Assembly: GCA_020186115.1 (NCBI GenBank) | Contig: WSYJ01000144.1 | Location: 327,393-391,392, forward strand | Direction of reading: 5' to 3' | Length of the DNA stretch: 64,000 bases | Source: Histomonas meleagridis | Lineage: Eukaryota; Parabasalia; Tritrichomonadida; Dientamoebidae | In this document: one piece after another, positions 1 to 10,159 of the stretch | Layout of the letters: the number at the start of each line of letters is the position of its first letter | Numbering within the stretch: position 1 is the stretch's first letter | Program-made: the position numbers and the translations under genes | The notes under the pieces: generated by a model | What the model saw: only the letters and a program-made list of their open reading frames with translations | The model's database searches: none | What the model was told of the DNA's origin: nothing

Positions 1-416
1 AGAACTCAATCGAAGAACTTATTAACGAAAACTTATAAATAAAATATTGGATTTGTTGTGTATTAAATGTAAATTTATTATTTGTTGGAACTTTAATTGG
101 ATTCATTTGTTTATTGGAATTTTATGTATGATTCAATAATAAATAAGTTATGTGGATATAAACAATGATACAGTATCTTCATATTTTGGGTTTTCATGGT
201 GTTACATAAGTCTCTTTAAATATGTGCTTCAAGATTAAAACAGACTTATGATAATTAAAAATAGATTGATTGAAATAATAAATCAGAAATATGTGAAAAT
301 TTTCGATGCAAACCAATTAGAGCAAAAATTAAACGAACGATGAATTGAAGCTTTTGTTCAAATATCAGCAAATTGAGAGCACTTTTCAAAGAACGATAAT
401 ATGCTATTCAATATCC
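1..416. other. AT-rich upstream region, no gene seen
   Basis: No reading frame or RNA gene is recognisable here. The last part is the 5' flank of the alpha-SNAP gene. No repeat shared with the rest of the window was noticed. Confidence 0.5.
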
Positions 417-424
417 TAACGGTT
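417..424 (+). promoter_or_regulatory. AACGG Myb-like site before alpha-SNAP
   Basis: TAACGGTT lies 8 nt before the alpha-SNAP ATG at 433. The same AACGG core recurs close to several other gene starts in the window (6627, 7344, 17107, 21619). Trichomonads are known to use Myb-type proteins at core promoters. Assigning this site to that class is inference. Confidence 0.35.
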
Positions 425-432
425 ATTAAAAA

Positions 433-1293
433 ATGACTTCTCGCGGTGAAGAACTTTTTAAAGCAGCTAAGCACCTCCAAGAAAAAAAATCTCTATTTGG
501 AAAAACCAAAAACCTTCAAGAAGCATCAGATAGATATACTCAATCAGCAAATGCTTTCAAAAATGAACGAAATTTCAAACGTGCAGGTGAAGCGCACTTA
601 ATTTCAGCCAAAGTTCATCAAGAACTAAAAGAGTTTTCAGCATCAGCGTCATCTGCCATGGAAGCAGCTAAATGTTTTACCAAAAGTCCAGATACATATG
701 ATCAAGCAGTTGAAGCATATAAATTAGCAATTTCTGTTTACCAAGAGAAAAAGAACGACACCATGGTTGCTGACATTAAATCCGAGATGGCTAGTCTTCT
801 TTTCAAGCAACAAAAAGTTGACGAAGCTATTAATCTTTGGAACGAAGCCATCAATATCTACAAGGAAACATACAATGAACCTAAAGCAGCTCGTCATCTT
901 GAAGAAATTGCTGATATTATATCTGATACTGGTCGATATTCCGAAGCCGCTGATCTTTACATCGAAGCCTCAAAGCTTCGTTTCAAAGAAGCCCTCACAC
1001 AAACAAGTGCCGGCCCGCTGTTTGCTAAAGCCATTCTTTGCATTCTCGATACAGGTGATACAATTGGCGCGCGCGTGAAACTCGAGGATTACCTTCAGGA
1101 AAACCCTGCGTTTCGAATGCACCATATGTACAAATTTGTTGACGAGCTCATAGACAAAATTGAGGGGCAAAATATCGAAGAATTCGACGACTTCATCGAG
1201 AAATATAAGCAATGCACAATCGTGGACAATTGGACAAACAACAGGATTCTGGATATGAGGCGTTATGCTGACTCTGAAGAAGGAATTCTCTAA
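433..1293 (+). CDS. Alpha-SNAP (soluble NSF attachment protein)
   Basis: The 286-residue product is the adaptor that recruits NSF ATPase to SNARE complexes for their disassembly after membrane fusion, on the cytosolic face of membranes. The start MTSRGEELFKAAKH is followed by the family's tandem TPR-like helical hairpins: KRAGEAHLISAKVHQEL near residue 55, then ASSAMEAAKCF and AAADLYIEASKL-type repeats. The acidic C-terminal end is YADSEEGIL, whereas animal alpha-SNAPs usually end in a Leu-rich tail that stimulates NSF. The length matches the family (about 290 residues). The frame is intact from the first ATG with no intron, which is unusual among the housekeeping genes of this window. Transcription is probably driven from the short AACGG-bearing 5' flank. 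Confidence 0.93.
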   Translation: MTSRGEELFKAAKHLQEKKSLFGKTKNLQEASDRYTQSANAFKNERNFKRAGEAHLISAKVHQELKEFSASASSAMEAAKCFTKSPDTYDQAVEAYKLAISVYQEKKNDTMVADIKSEMASLLFKQQKVDEAINLWNEAINIYKETYNEPKAARHLEEIADIISDTGRYSEAADLYIEASKLRFKEALTQTSAGPLFAKAILCILDTGDTIGARVKLEDYLQENPAFRMHHMYKFVDELIDKIEGQNIEEFDDFIEKYKQCTIVDNWTNNRILDMRRYADSEEGIL

Positions 1294-1644
1294 ATCAAGA
1301 AATCCCAATAAACATGAAATTAAATTTAAATGTTCAGTAAAGTCGAACTCGAAAAATGTTCTTAACTCAAATTTGTTTCATGTGATATTTAATTAAGTTA
1401 ATGTTTTTCAATTATAAAAAAAAAATATTCTAATTGTAGGATGTAAATCATTCAAAACAAAACCTCAAATTATTAATAAATGATTTCATGCACTGAAGAA
1501 TTGGTGTGTTCTCAATAAACTCCATTGGAAATGAATGGCATAATGACACTATATTTGAAACCGAGACAGAACCATCAAGCTTGAAAAGCTAGATATGGTA
1601 TTGATAAAATATGTTTTAGTCTTAAATTTATAACTAAATTTTTA
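1294..1644. other. Intergenic, AT-rich
   Basis: This is the 3' flank of alpha-SNAP. No gene or structured RNA is recognisable. Confidence 0.4.
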
Positions 1645-2060
1645 TTAAAAGCTTATGCATGGATCTGATCTTCCTTCAAGCAATTTAACAATATCTTCAT
1701 GAGAACATTTGGATGCAAGTGAAAGCGGTGTATCAAAAATTATAAATAAATACCAAATACAATTTTAAAAAGCTATATTATCAAAATAAATTTTAAATTT
1801 AATGGATGCATATTTTTGGTATTTGTTTTAATACCCTCTTGTTCAGGGGGTAACTTAACAATTTGAGTATGGCCACCTTGAGCAGGAAGCAAGAGCTGTA
1901 TTAAATAATTTAAATAATTTCCAAATTTCATATTGAAATCCAAAATTTATAAAATACATTTGATATTAAACAAATAAATATCTTTACCATTAATATCAAT
2001 TCCGTTGTGTGCAAGAAGTAATTTATATATAGCTGTATACAGCCTTTCTGAACTACTAAA
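1645..2060 (-). pseudogene. Decayed ankyrin-repeat array with 71-nt inserts
   Basis: Minus-strand translation shows three ankyrin-repeat remnants: YKLLLAHNGIDING, then AQGGHTQIVKLPPEQEGI, then TPLSLASKCSHEDIVKLLEG. They are not continuous. Each junction holds an AT-rich insert of exactly 71 nt (1903-1973 and 1735-1805) placed between the end of one repeat (D-I-Y or N-M-H) and the x-T-A/P-L start of the next. The same arrangement, with related insert sequence, occurs in the array at 13.25-14.1 kb. The repeats themselves resemble those of trichomonad DUF3447/ankyrin proteins. No open frame spans the locus, so it is either dead or needs RNA processing. Confidence 0.65.
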
Positions 2061-2532
2061 GTGAGCGATGTATGGTTTGATTAGATTTTATTTTTGATTA
2101 TGAAACCTTAAATTATTACAAGAAATATCATATATAACAAAAAAATATTATTACAATTTACAATTGACCTTTTGATGAATTTACTCAAAATTTTTTTGAA
2201 TGAAATAAACGTTGGTTTTTAGCGTTGTTTTATTCCAAAACAAATCAAACATACCCAAAGACTTGTATACTTTAAGTTGAGTTTATGAAAAATTTCCACG
2301 ATTGGATGAAAATCTTTTTATTGATCTGTAATTTTTAAGTGGTGAAAATGGATCAATTTTTTCTCATGTATCTTTAGAACAAAAATTTAACTTCAATGAT
2401 TCTTTTTTTTCTTTTACATGAAGGAAGCGATAACTTAAACAAATACAGAGATAATAAAAATACAATAAACAAAAATTTGATTATATAACGCACGAATACT
2501 ATTTAATAACGCCAAAGTTATTTTTTACTTTG
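2061..2532. other. Intergenic, AT-rich
   Basis: Low-complexity AT-rich sequence between the ankyrin remnants and the 3' end of the proline-rich gene. No gene is recognisable. Confidence 0.4.
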
Positions 2533-4230
2533 CTATGTTTGCACTATTGTTGGCGGCCTCCTTCCTCTGTTTGGACGTACATTTCTTATAATTTGCTTTC
2601 CAGGTATCATCACTTCCTGCGCAGGTTGTGTCGGCTGCTTAATGGAACGTAATTGCATATTCATATTGCCAATTGGGTACATTTGCTGCGGTGCTGCATT
2701 CGCATACTGACTCATACCCGGCTGTGTTGGGCGCGTCTTCACTTGTCTTACGCCGCCACTCGCGAGTGCTTTCTCGAGTCCCGAGTTACGTAGCATTGCC
2801 ATACGCTCTTTGATTGAACTTGTTGTAAGTTGCTTATCAACAACAATTGACTTTTGCACCGGCGCTTCCTCTTTCTTCTTTTGTGCTGGCATAGCAATTG
2901 GCTTTGGTGTTGCCGTTGGTGCTGGCGTAGGTGTCGGCGCGAATGATATTGTTTTGGTTTGTCCATTTATAGGCGTTTGTGGCTTTGCTGTCGGCGGCTG
3001 AAGTGGCAATGCAGCAGGCACAGGTGATGGCGCTGGTTCCGGAGTTGGCTGCTTTGCACTTGGCATAAGCGGCAGCGACCCTTGTATTGTGGACTGCCAA
3101 AGGTGGCGCGGCGTCGAAGGTGTAAGCACAGAGTCGTCTTGTGTTCGCTGTGGCACTTCTTGGCGTCCAAATTCTGACTCCTGTTCTTCCTTTAGTGGCC
3201 GTGGCGGCGGCGGAGTAAATGATGGAACTGTGGGGCACTTGTGGATGAGGCGTTTTGGCCCTGTGTTACGTGCGACTACTTTACGTGGTCGACGTATTAC
3301 GCGTGTAATAACTTTGGGCTTTATAAAATAAAACTCAATATTGAGAAGTTTTTGTTCTGATTTATTTTGTTGTATTGTTGGTGTGTAGACTTTTGGTTGT
3401 TCAATTTGCGGTGTTTGGATTGTTGTGGTTTCCTTTGTTTGATCGATTGAATTAATTTCACTTGGAACAATAATTGATGATGAACCGCGTGAGCCACGCG
3501 AACTATGCGAACTGTGGTGATGACGCTGACGCCTCGATGGATCAGCGACACCATTATTTTGTGCAATTAATGGAGATGTGCCACTGTCGAGACTTGAAGC
3601 AGGCAAATTTGAATGCTCAGGTAATGAATAATTGTTTTGAGGAATCGAATATGAAGTCGATAAGGACTGCATAAAATGTTGCGATAACGTCTGTGGAGTA
3701 GCAGCTTGCGGTGTTATGTTTAGCTGTGGAACTTGTGGAGCAGCAACTGATTGTGAAATACTTGCATTAGGTTGCGACATGCATGGAACAGTGTTTTGTT
3801 GTGGAATTTGGGGTACTGCAACTTGTTGTGAAATACTTGCATTAGGTTGTGACATGCATGGAACAGTGTTTTGTTGTGGAACTTGTGGAACAGCTGAAGG
3901 TGGCGGAATATTTGATACAGCACTTGGTTGGGGAATAGTAGCAGGCGATGCGATATTTGAAACCGCACTTGGTGGTGGAATATTTGGTAAAGCAGTAGGT
4001 GGCGGTATTTGCTGTACTGAAGTTGGCTGAGGTATGTTTGGCATTTGAGTTGGTGGTGGAATATGTGGAACTGTTGCTGGTAGTGGAATGTTGCTTACAT
4101 TAGGAATTGGTGGGAGATTAGTTGGCAATGGAATATTTGGTGGGATTTGTGGAAAGGAATCTGGTGAAGAAATAGGTGGAGGAATTGTTAAACTTGATGG
4201 TGGTAATATTTGGGTTGTTCCAATGCTCAT
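2533..4230 (-). CDS. Proline-rich low-complexity protein, unknown function
   Basis: The ATG at 4230 (MSIGTTQILPPSS) is preferred; the frame stays open upstream only to a TTG. It gives about 565 residues. The first third is a degenerate proline repeat of the type N-I-P-P-P-S-A-V, including a near-exact duplicated segment (VPCMSQPNASISQ occurs twice). A His/Ser/Arg patch follows (RRQRHHHSSHSSRGSRG), then a basic stretch with RVIRRPRKVVARN, and a Thr/Pro/Ala-rich tract. Near the C-terminus, SIKERMAMLRNSGLEKAL resembles short helical motifs seen in proline-rich actin regulators, but this is weak. Poly-proline segments like these often bind profilin, SH3 or WW partners. GC content is higher than in neighbours because of Pro/Ala codons. 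The family is not recognised. Confidence 0.7.
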   Translation of the reverse strand: MSIGTTQILPPSSLTIPPPISSPDSFPQIPPNIPLPTNLPPIPNVSNIPLPATVPHIPPPTQMPNIPQPTSVQQIPPPTALPNIPPPSAVSNIASPATIPQPSAVSNIPPPSAVPQVPQQNTVPCMSQPNASISQQVAVPQIPQQNTVPCMSQPNASISQSVAAPQVPQLNITPQAATPQTLSQHFMQSLSTSYSIPQNNYSLPEHSNLPASSLDSGTSPLIAQNNGVADPSRRQRHHHSSHSSRGSRGSSSIIVPSEINSIDQTKETTTIQTPQIEQPKVYTPTIQQNKSEQKLLNIEFYFIKPKVITRVIRRPRKVVARNTGPKRLIHKCPTVPSFTPPPPRPLKEEQESEFGRQEVPQRTQDDSVLTPSTPRHLWQSTIQGSLPLMPSAKQPTPEPAPSPVPAALPLQPPTAKPQTPINGQTKTISFAPTPTPAPTATPKPIAMPAQKKKEEAPVQKSIVVDKQLTTSSIKERMAMLRNSGLEKALASGGVRQVKTRPTQPGMSQYANAAPQQMYPIGNMNMQLRSIKQPTQPAQEVMIPGKQIIRNVRPNRGRRPPTIVQT

Positions 4231-4278
4231 TATCTGAAATTTGATATCTTTTACTTTCAACTCGTAAGTCCGCTTCAA

Positions 4279-4731
4279 TTTTGAATACGCTATTCAATTA
4301 ATTCTAATGAGACGGATCAAATTTCACACATTACTTTGTAAAACAACCAATTCGTTCAATTAATTGAGTAATGAATTGGTCATCAACGTCATATTTTTGA
4401 AAAAAGGACTTAATGTGGTAAATATGGGTAAATAAAATTACGAAGGCGAGGACATTAATATTCACATGATTTCCGACTATTGAAAGTCCGAAAATATAAA
4501 AAATTAAGAATTCGAAATATCTTCTTTTAATTAGCTTTTTATCATTATTAAATGAATCTTTGTTATTCTTTCTTACAATACATCAATAAAAATTATGTTT
4601 TATAATAGAATTTGTCAAAAAAATTTTTGATTTTTCCTTTCTTTTTGAATCTATTCTGATATTAAAATGTAATTAATCACTTATAAAAAAAATTTTTTTT
4701 TATTTAATATAATGACTAGAAAAAAGTTATT
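4279..4731. other. Intergenic between two minus-strand genes
   Basis: AT-rich sequence holding the 5' flank of the proline-rich gene and the 3' flank of the coiled-coil gene. The reverse complement of TTATAAAAAAAATTT-like runs marks the 3' side. No gene is seen. Confidence 0.4.
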
Positions 4732-6605
4732 TTATTTTCTTTTCCTACCGCGAATAATATCGAGTTTATTGTATTGTGTTTCAATATCGCTTTTACGTGC
4801 TTGAAATGTTTGAGAAGAAGTTACTCTTTTTACTTTACAAAGAATTGGTTCTGAGACGTCTTTCATGAATTTAATATTTTCTTTCAAATAATCATTAAAT
4901 GCATTTATATCTTTTGTTGTATATTCTCTAATTCCTTGAAGTAATTCCTTGAAGAATCTTTCGATATACTTTTTATCTTGAAGATTATCTTGAATTTGTT
5001 TTGGTGACTTAGAAATATAATTTGTAATGTTTTGGATTTCTTTATCTTCTTGAAATGTTGAACAAATTTCTTTAAGTTTATCAATTTTCTTTCCTTTATC
5101 TTTTTGGATTAAATCCAGAGCATTTCTTTTAACTAATTCAAGATGAACATTTTCATATAAATTCGAAAGTAAAGGATGTGGAGTTTCGGTAAAATTCGGA
5201 ATCTTTCGATTTTGTTCTTTATCTTTTAATATTAAATTTGGTAAAATTTCAGTTTTATCAACAGTTTGATATAAATATGATTTACTAAGTAACTCCGTAA
5301 GTTTAAAGATACATGAACCAGATTTCCATATTTTTTGGAATTCTTTTCGATTACGACAATGTATTTTATATAATTCTTGACATTTTTGCGAAAGATTTAT
5401 ACTTTTATCATTTATTTGTTTATATTCATTTGTAATTTGTTCCAACATTTCATTTAATACTTGCTTTGAATTATTTGTTGTTTCATTTTGTTCTTGTAAT
5501 GAATGTACTTCCGTAAGTAAGCGTTCATGTAGTGAATGAAGTTTTTCAAATCGTTGATTTTCGATTTCTGTTAAAATTTTTTCTGAGTTACGTCGTAATG
5601 TAAGTTCAGAACGAAGACGTTGTGTTTTTTCTTTTATTATAGAATATTGGTTATCAAGATTAATCAGTTGATAATCTGTTGGATATGTTTTATTATTTAT
5701 ATTTTGATTTAATGATTCGATTATTGTTTCATTAAATTCAATTGGCTTTTCTATTAGGTTTGGAAGAGGTTCCGAAAATGAAAACATTGGTTTTGTTAAT
5801 ATAAGTTCAATATTTTCTGTCTCATCTGTAAAGTTTAAAATATTTTCTTCACTTTGCTTTTGCATTTTATTTATTTCATCACATAAAACTGATAATTCAT
5901 TTTGTAATGCGATAAAAAATGTATGAAGCGTTTTAGGTTCGCATTTAGTAAATCTTCTTAATTTTAGGAGAGATTCATGCGAAAATCGAATTTGACGTAC
6001 TTTAAGCTTTTCATTTTCTTTTTGAAGTTGTTGAAATTTATTAATCATATTGGTAATACTTCCAAATTCATCAATTACAATTGACGCACATTCAAGTCGT
6101 TGTTCTGATATTAAAATTTTTTGCTTAAATGCTTCAACAAGTTGTTTAAGGCGAACTTCACGAAAATTTAATAAATCAAGATATAAATGTTTTTCTGATT
6201 TTGATGATGAAATAATTTCTTGAAGTTTATCTTTATTTGGTAATGTTGATATTTCTGATATATCTCGTTCTATTCTTTTAATTAGTTTTTCCATACTTGA
6301 AACATCTGGTGCTGCTTGATAAAAATCGAGCTCTGTTAAAAAAGAAACTGAATTTTGTAGTTCAGTATATTCCTTATTAATTTTATCATTCAAAGCTTTA
6401 GCCTTAATAATTTCTGAGTCAATTCGTTCTCTTTCTGTAATTGCTAAAGAATAATCCACCGAATGTTTTTTTAATAATTTTTTTAATTCATTTAAAAACG
6501 TGTTTTTTCACGTGCTGAATTTGCGTCAAGTGCCTTTTGAAAAAATATCTCTATTCTTTTTGAATCAGAGTTTTGTTGATCATTTTTTTCATCCATTTGG
6601 TTCAT
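4732..6605 (-). CDS. Long coiled-coil protein, frameshifted near its N-terminus
   Basis: The long open frame ends at 4732 and can be followed upstream to about 6505. Its longest uninterrupted version would have to start at a GTG (6459). A better start is the ATG at 6605 (MNQMDEKNDQQNSDSK), in another frame. The two join at the T-run near 6505, where one extra T would give ...REKTRF-LNELKKLL..., so about 624 residues are expected. Almost the whole protein is predicted coiled coil (for example LQKENEKLKVRQIRF and LHERLLTEVHSLQEQNE), and the C-terminal end is basic (IIRGRKRK). No family is recognised; a cytoskeletal or axonemal role would be a guess. The gap to the eS6 stop is only 69 bp and holds the promoter. 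Confidence 0.75.
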
Positions 6606-6626
6606 AACGTATTTGAGGTGCCCGAA

Positions 6627-6636
6627 CGACCGTTTA
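6627..6636 (-). promoter_or_regulatory. TAAACGGTCG site upstream of the coiled-coil gene
   Basis: The decamer (CGACCGTTTA on the plus strand) lies about 21 nt before the ATG at 6605. Identical decamers occur at 21619-21628, 33678-33687, 40830-40839 and 55003-55012. It contains the AACGG core bound by Myb-type factors; function is inferred. Confidence 0.4.
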
Positions 6637-6674
6637 TACTCAGTTCAAAAAGTAAAAATAAAAAAATTGAATTT

Positions 6675-7325
6675 TTAATGTTTCAATCCTCTTTGTTCAA
6701 GTAATGCCTTATATGCTTCAGCTTTCTTGGCTGCAGCTTCTCTACGTGCTTTCTTTTCTTTCAAGAATTTAGCTTTACGTGCAAGACGACGTGGTGTGAT
6801 TAAACGTTGAATCTTTGGTTGTGTGAATTTGCCTGGCTTGACTTCACGACGAAGAACAAGTTTGGTAACATCGGCTTTCTTATCTGCGCCAAAGATTGCA
6901 CGAATTCTTGTGGCACGCTTTGGACCATAACGACGTGGAACAACTTTATCTGTAAGACCTTCAATTTCTGCTTCACCTTTCTTAAGAACTATAAGATGAA
7001 GTGCAGAAATTTCGGACGAAATAACACAACCACGAACTGTTTTTCTTTTACGTTCACCATCTTTACGTGGACGATAGCATGATGTACCTGCACGAAGAAG
7101 AAGGCGAACACGACGTGGTGTAAGAACTCCTTGTTTCATTGGGAAACCTTGTTTGTCAAATCCACCACCAAGACGGAAAAGATATCCTGCAAATTGTTGT
7201 CCAAGGATAGCGCCATCAATATCTTGGCCTAAACGATGATCGTAAAGACTGTTAAGTGCGACTGGATCTTCTACATCGATACATATTTGTGTTCCATGAT
7301 CTGGGTAAGCGAGCGTAAGCCTCAT
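6675..7325 (-). CDS. 40S ribosomal protein S6 (eS6)
   Basis: The 216-residue product is the small-subunit ribosomal protein eS6. The hallmarks are DKQGFPMKQGVLTPRRVRLLL, SCYRPRKDGERKRKTVRGC, VPRRYGPKRATRIRAIF and PKIQRLITPRRL. The frame is intact from the ATG at 7325. The protein is shorter than animal eS6 (about 249) and ends in AEAYKALLEQRGLKH, so the C-terminal serine cluster phosphorylated by S6 kinase in opisthokonts and plants is absent. Codon use is more GC-rich and uniform than in neighbours, as expected for high expression. It is divergent to the gene at 7429 across a 103-bp shared promoter. Confidence 0.96.
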   Translation of the reverse strand: MRLTLAYPDHGTQICIDVEDPVALNSLYDHRLGQDIDGAILGQQFAGYLFRLGGGFDKQGFPMKQGVLTPRRVRLLLRAGTSCYRPRKDGERKRKTVRGCVISSEISALHLIVLKKGEAEIEGLTDKVVPRRYGPKRATRIRAIFGADKKADVTKLVLRREVKPGKFTQPKIQRLITPRRLARKAKFLKEKKARREAAAKKAEAYKALLEQRGLKH

Positions 7326-7428
7326 TTAAAAAGGAAGGGCCATAACCGTATTAACCGTATTTGGTTTAACGTTTTCTTCTTTTGCCAGCCGTAAAAAGTG
7401 CCGTTTTTAGTGGCAAAATTTTTTGTAA
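7326..7428. promoter_or_regulatory. Bidirectional promoter with repeated Myb-like sites
   Basis: A 103-bp gap separates the divergent starts of eS6 (7325, minus) and the ubiquitin-like gene (7429, plus). It contains AACCGTA at 7344, AACCGT at 7353, AACG at 7368 and CCGTTTTT near 7403. Such CG-containing repeats stand out in this AT-rich sequence. The Myb assignment is inference. Confidence 0.4.
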
Positions 7429-8034
7429 ATGATGAAAATTCATGTTGAAGAAATAAAACAAAAGAAAATAACTACCCTAGATGTTTCTGATGACTCGACT
7501 ATATTTGACATAAAGAAAATGCTTAATGACTATAATGGTTATAAAGTTGAAGATACAAAATTATATTTCCAAAAAAAGATTCTTCAAGATAGTATGAAAC
7601 TAAAAGAGATAGGCATAAAAGATTCTTCATGTTTGAAAGCTTATTGCCGTGATATTCGTTTTCCTCAAGCCTATACTTTTCAAAAAAGTAAATTTGATCA
7701 AACTTCATACGAAATCATTCCAAAAAAGAAAGAAAGTGATTATATAAATTCTGTTTTTCTTGCGGATGTAACAAAAGCAAGTGTAAAAAGCCTTTATGAT
7801 ATATTGGATGGCAAATATACTATGCTTCAATGTCAATGTCTTCTGGTTGTTTCTGATTCTGACACAGGGACAGCAATATCATATGCAAGTAAAGGTTTCT
7901 TCGATGATAAAGAAATTAATTTCATGAAAGAATTAAAAATACTTTTGAAAGCGAAAGATTTGCAAACTGCATTGGAATCAAGAAACAAAATTTCTCAAAA
8001 GCTTCATGAATTCAAGCTTAGATATCTTGTTTAA
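7429..8034 (+). CDS. Protein with N-terminal ubiquitin-like domain
   Basis: The 201-residue frame is intact. Residues 1-75 have the layout of a ubiquitin-like fold: MKIHVEEIKQKKITTLDV, then STIFDIKKMLNDYNGY, then TKLYFQKKILQDSMKLKEIGI, matching the beta1-beta2, helix and the LxYxGKxLxDxxxLxxYxI strand pattern of ubiquitin-like proteins. The remaining 125 residues (SVFLADVTKASVKSLYDIL onward) match nothing recognised, and there is no terminal di-glycine, so it is not a conjugated modifier precursor. It may be an adaptor or a proteasome- or Hsp70-linked factor, but no function is assigned. The stop is followed by TTTAAAAG, a UAAA-type 3' end as used in trichomonads. Confidence 0.7.
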   Translation: MMKIHVEEIKQKKITTLDVSDDSTIFDIKKMLNDYNGYKVEDTKLYFQKKILQDSMKLKEIGIKDSSCLKAYCRDIRFPQAYTFQKSKFDQTSYEIIPKKKESDYINSVFLADVTKASVKSLYDILDGKYTMLQCQCLLVVSDSDTGTAISYASKGFFDDKEINFMKELKILLKAKDLQTALESRNKISQKLHEFKLRYLV

Positions 8035-8296
8035 AAGTAAACTGCATCTTTTTTAATCATTTTTATTTACTTATTTTGAATAATGGAAAACATGAAAGTG
8101 ATATATTGGAAAAACTTCTAATCAAAGTGATACAGTTACAATTTTTTTAATTGAAGACATTGGATCACTTAGGGTGTATCATAAAAACCAAACTTAAGTT
8201 GGTACGTAAAAAGTATGTTTATTTGGATTTAGTTTTTTTTGAGTAAAAAATAGTCACTAATATAAGATCAATATTTATACATTATCATTTTTCTCA

Positions 8297-9919
8297 ATGA
8301 ATATTAAATTTACATATATAATGTTTGTTATCTTTTTTTATCATTCACTCCAAATTTTTGACAATGCAACATTAACATTAAATATTTCGAATTCGAGTGA
8401 ATTTAATAACAACTACAAAAACAAAGCCAAACATGTTATCATTTCAAGTGGAATAACTGATATTCCAAACAAAGCTTTTTATGAATGGCCTTTATTGATT
8501 ACTGTTGGTATTAATAATTCAGTCAAATCAATTGGAGAAAGTGCATTTTCTTCTTGTATTCTCATAGAAAATATTTCATTTGGAGAAGGTATTACAGATA
8601 TTGGAGATTGTGCATTTCAATCTTGTAGTGCATTAAAAAGTGTATTATTTAAAAGTCCGATTGCAAAAGTTGGGAGAAAGGTATTCTTTGGGTGTAATGC
8701 TCTTGAAAGTGTATTTTTCGATGAAGGTGTGAAAACAATTGGATTTTTAATGTTTCATCTTTGCACAAATCTAAAATATGTTAAAATTTCAAAAACAGTT
8801 TCTTCGATATCATCAAATCCATTTATTGCATGTAAAAGTCTTCAAATTATAAATGTTTCAAAAGAAAATCCATATTATTCTAATTACAATGAAGCTTTGT
8901 GTGATAAAAATCTTACAAAAGTTATTAGTTACCCAATTGGTAATACAAATAAAACTTTTAAATTTCCAGATTCTGTTACTTCAATTGAATCATATGCATT
9001 TTTTTCATGCACTAATTTAATATCAATTTCATTAGGAAAAAATGTAACTATGATAAAAATTTTTGCATTTTTTGAATGCGTATTTACGAATTTCACTATT
9101 CCAGATGCAGTTGAAAATATTGAATTTAAATCTTTTTTTTCTTGTAAAAAATTAGAAACAATTATCATTGGAAAAAATGTTAAATATATTGGTGGTTCTT
9201 CATTTTCAGAATGTACTTCACTTAAATGTATTTATTTTTATGGTGAAACTTCTCCAACTTTTGGAGAAAATTGTTTTCTTTCAATCATAGCAAAGTTTGT
9301 TATGGTAAGTGAAAAATATCGAAACGCAACATTTGAAGAATTAAATGTAACCAAAGAGACAATTGAAGGATGTAATCCATTGCCCACACAAACATTTACA
9401 CAAACTAAAACAAATACTTTTACTAAGTCAAGTTCAAGTTCACATTCAAATACACTTACTAAATCGAATACATTTTCATCATATACCACATTTACAGAAA
9501 CATATTCTTCTGATGTAACTTTAACACATTCATATTCAGTGACATATATTTTATCATTTACACAAACATTAAGTATTTATAGTTCATTTTTCAATTCATT
9601 TATTCTTACGAATATTAATTCAATATCCACATATATTTCAACATCAGTTATATATTATGATTATACAGTAAGTCTTTATTCTGATTATTTCATGTCTTAT
9701 TCAGGTTTTAATATGGATAAAAATAGTGAAAATAAAAATGACGATAAAACACATATTTATGTTGGAGTTGGAGTTGCAATTGGATTTGTTGTTGTTGCTT
9801 CATTAATTATTATTTTTTTGGTTTATATTCGAAATAAAAGAAATCAAAGCAATCAAAGTAATGAAGAATCAAATAATGACGATAATGAAGTAAATTCTCT
9901 GTCAAAAGAATACGAATAA
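8297..9919 (+). CDS. BspA-like LRR surface protein with C-terminal TM
   Basis: The 540-residue intact gene begins with a signal peptide (MNIKFTYIMFVIFFYHSLQ). Tandem LRR_5/BspA repeats of about 23 residues follow, with the pattern SIGESAFSSC...L..ISFGEGITDIGDCAFQSC, ending near residue 355. Next is a Ser/Thr-rich stalk (TFTQTKTNTFTKSSSSSHS), a membrane helix (VGVAIGFVVVASLIIIFLV) and a short charged cytoplasmic tail. In trichomonads such proteins are surface molecules implicated in adhesion; the ligand is unknown. The stalk/TM region is nearly identical to that of the genes at 22.9, 48.9 and 63.4 kb, suggesting gene conversion. It is intact and so probably expressed. Confidence 0.9.
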   Translation: MNIKFTYIMFVIFFYHSLQIFDNATLTLNISNSSEFNNNYKNKAKHVIISSGITDIPNKAFYEWPLLITVGINNSVKSIGESAFSSCILIENISFGEGITDIGDCAFQSCSALKSVLFKSPIAKVGRKVFFGCNALESVFFDEGVKTIGFLMFHLCTNLKYVKISKTVSSISSNPFIACKSLQIINVSKENPYYSNYNEALCDKNLTKVISYPIGNTNKTFKFPDSVTSIESYAFFSCTNLISISLGKNVTMIKIFAFFECVFTNFTIPDAVENIEFKSFFSCKKLETIIIGKNVKYIGGSSFSECTSLKCIYFYGETSPTFGENCFLSIIAKFVMVSEKYRNATFEELNVTKETIEGCNPLPTQTFTQTKTNTFTKSSSSSHSNTLTKSNTFSSYTTFTETYSSDVTLTHSYSVTYILSFTQTLSIYSSFFNSFILTNINSISTYISTSVIYYDYTVSLYSDYFMSYSGFNMDKNSENKNDDKTHIYVGVGVAIGFVVVASLIIIFLVYIRNKRNQSNQSNEESNNDDNEVNSLSKEYE

Positions 9920-10155
9920 GATAATTTTGTTGTTCATACATGTTGAAAAATTTTATTGAATAAAACATCAAAATTATTTTTAATTAATTTAATTAAATAT
10001 TGAGAAAATTTGTATTACAACAAGTGAAAGCAATGAAATTATTAATTTTTATAAAATAAGAAATTACATGAATACTTCTCAACAATTTTCATAATTTTGA
10101 TCATATTTAATGGACCAAAATTGATGTGTATTTTTCATATTGTAAGTCCTCTTTT
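9920..10155. other. 3' flank of BspA gene
   Basis: AT-rich spacer. The stretch around 9955-9975 (TTTTATTGAATAAAACATCAAAATTAT) resembles the sequence after other BspA genes at 40025, 43140 and 54370, so the 3' flank belongs to the shared family module. Confidence 0.5.
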
Positions 10156-10159
10156 TAGG

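Noticed and set aside
970-1308. Minus-strand frame opposite alpha-SNAP
   Set aside because: Antisense shadow of a strongly conserved gene; the same reasoning applies to the frames opposite the BspA and proline-rich genes.
6459-6461. GTG start for the coiled-coil protein
   Set aside because: The frame continues upstream and an ATG-initiated peptide in the adjacent frame joins it through a one-base change in a T run.
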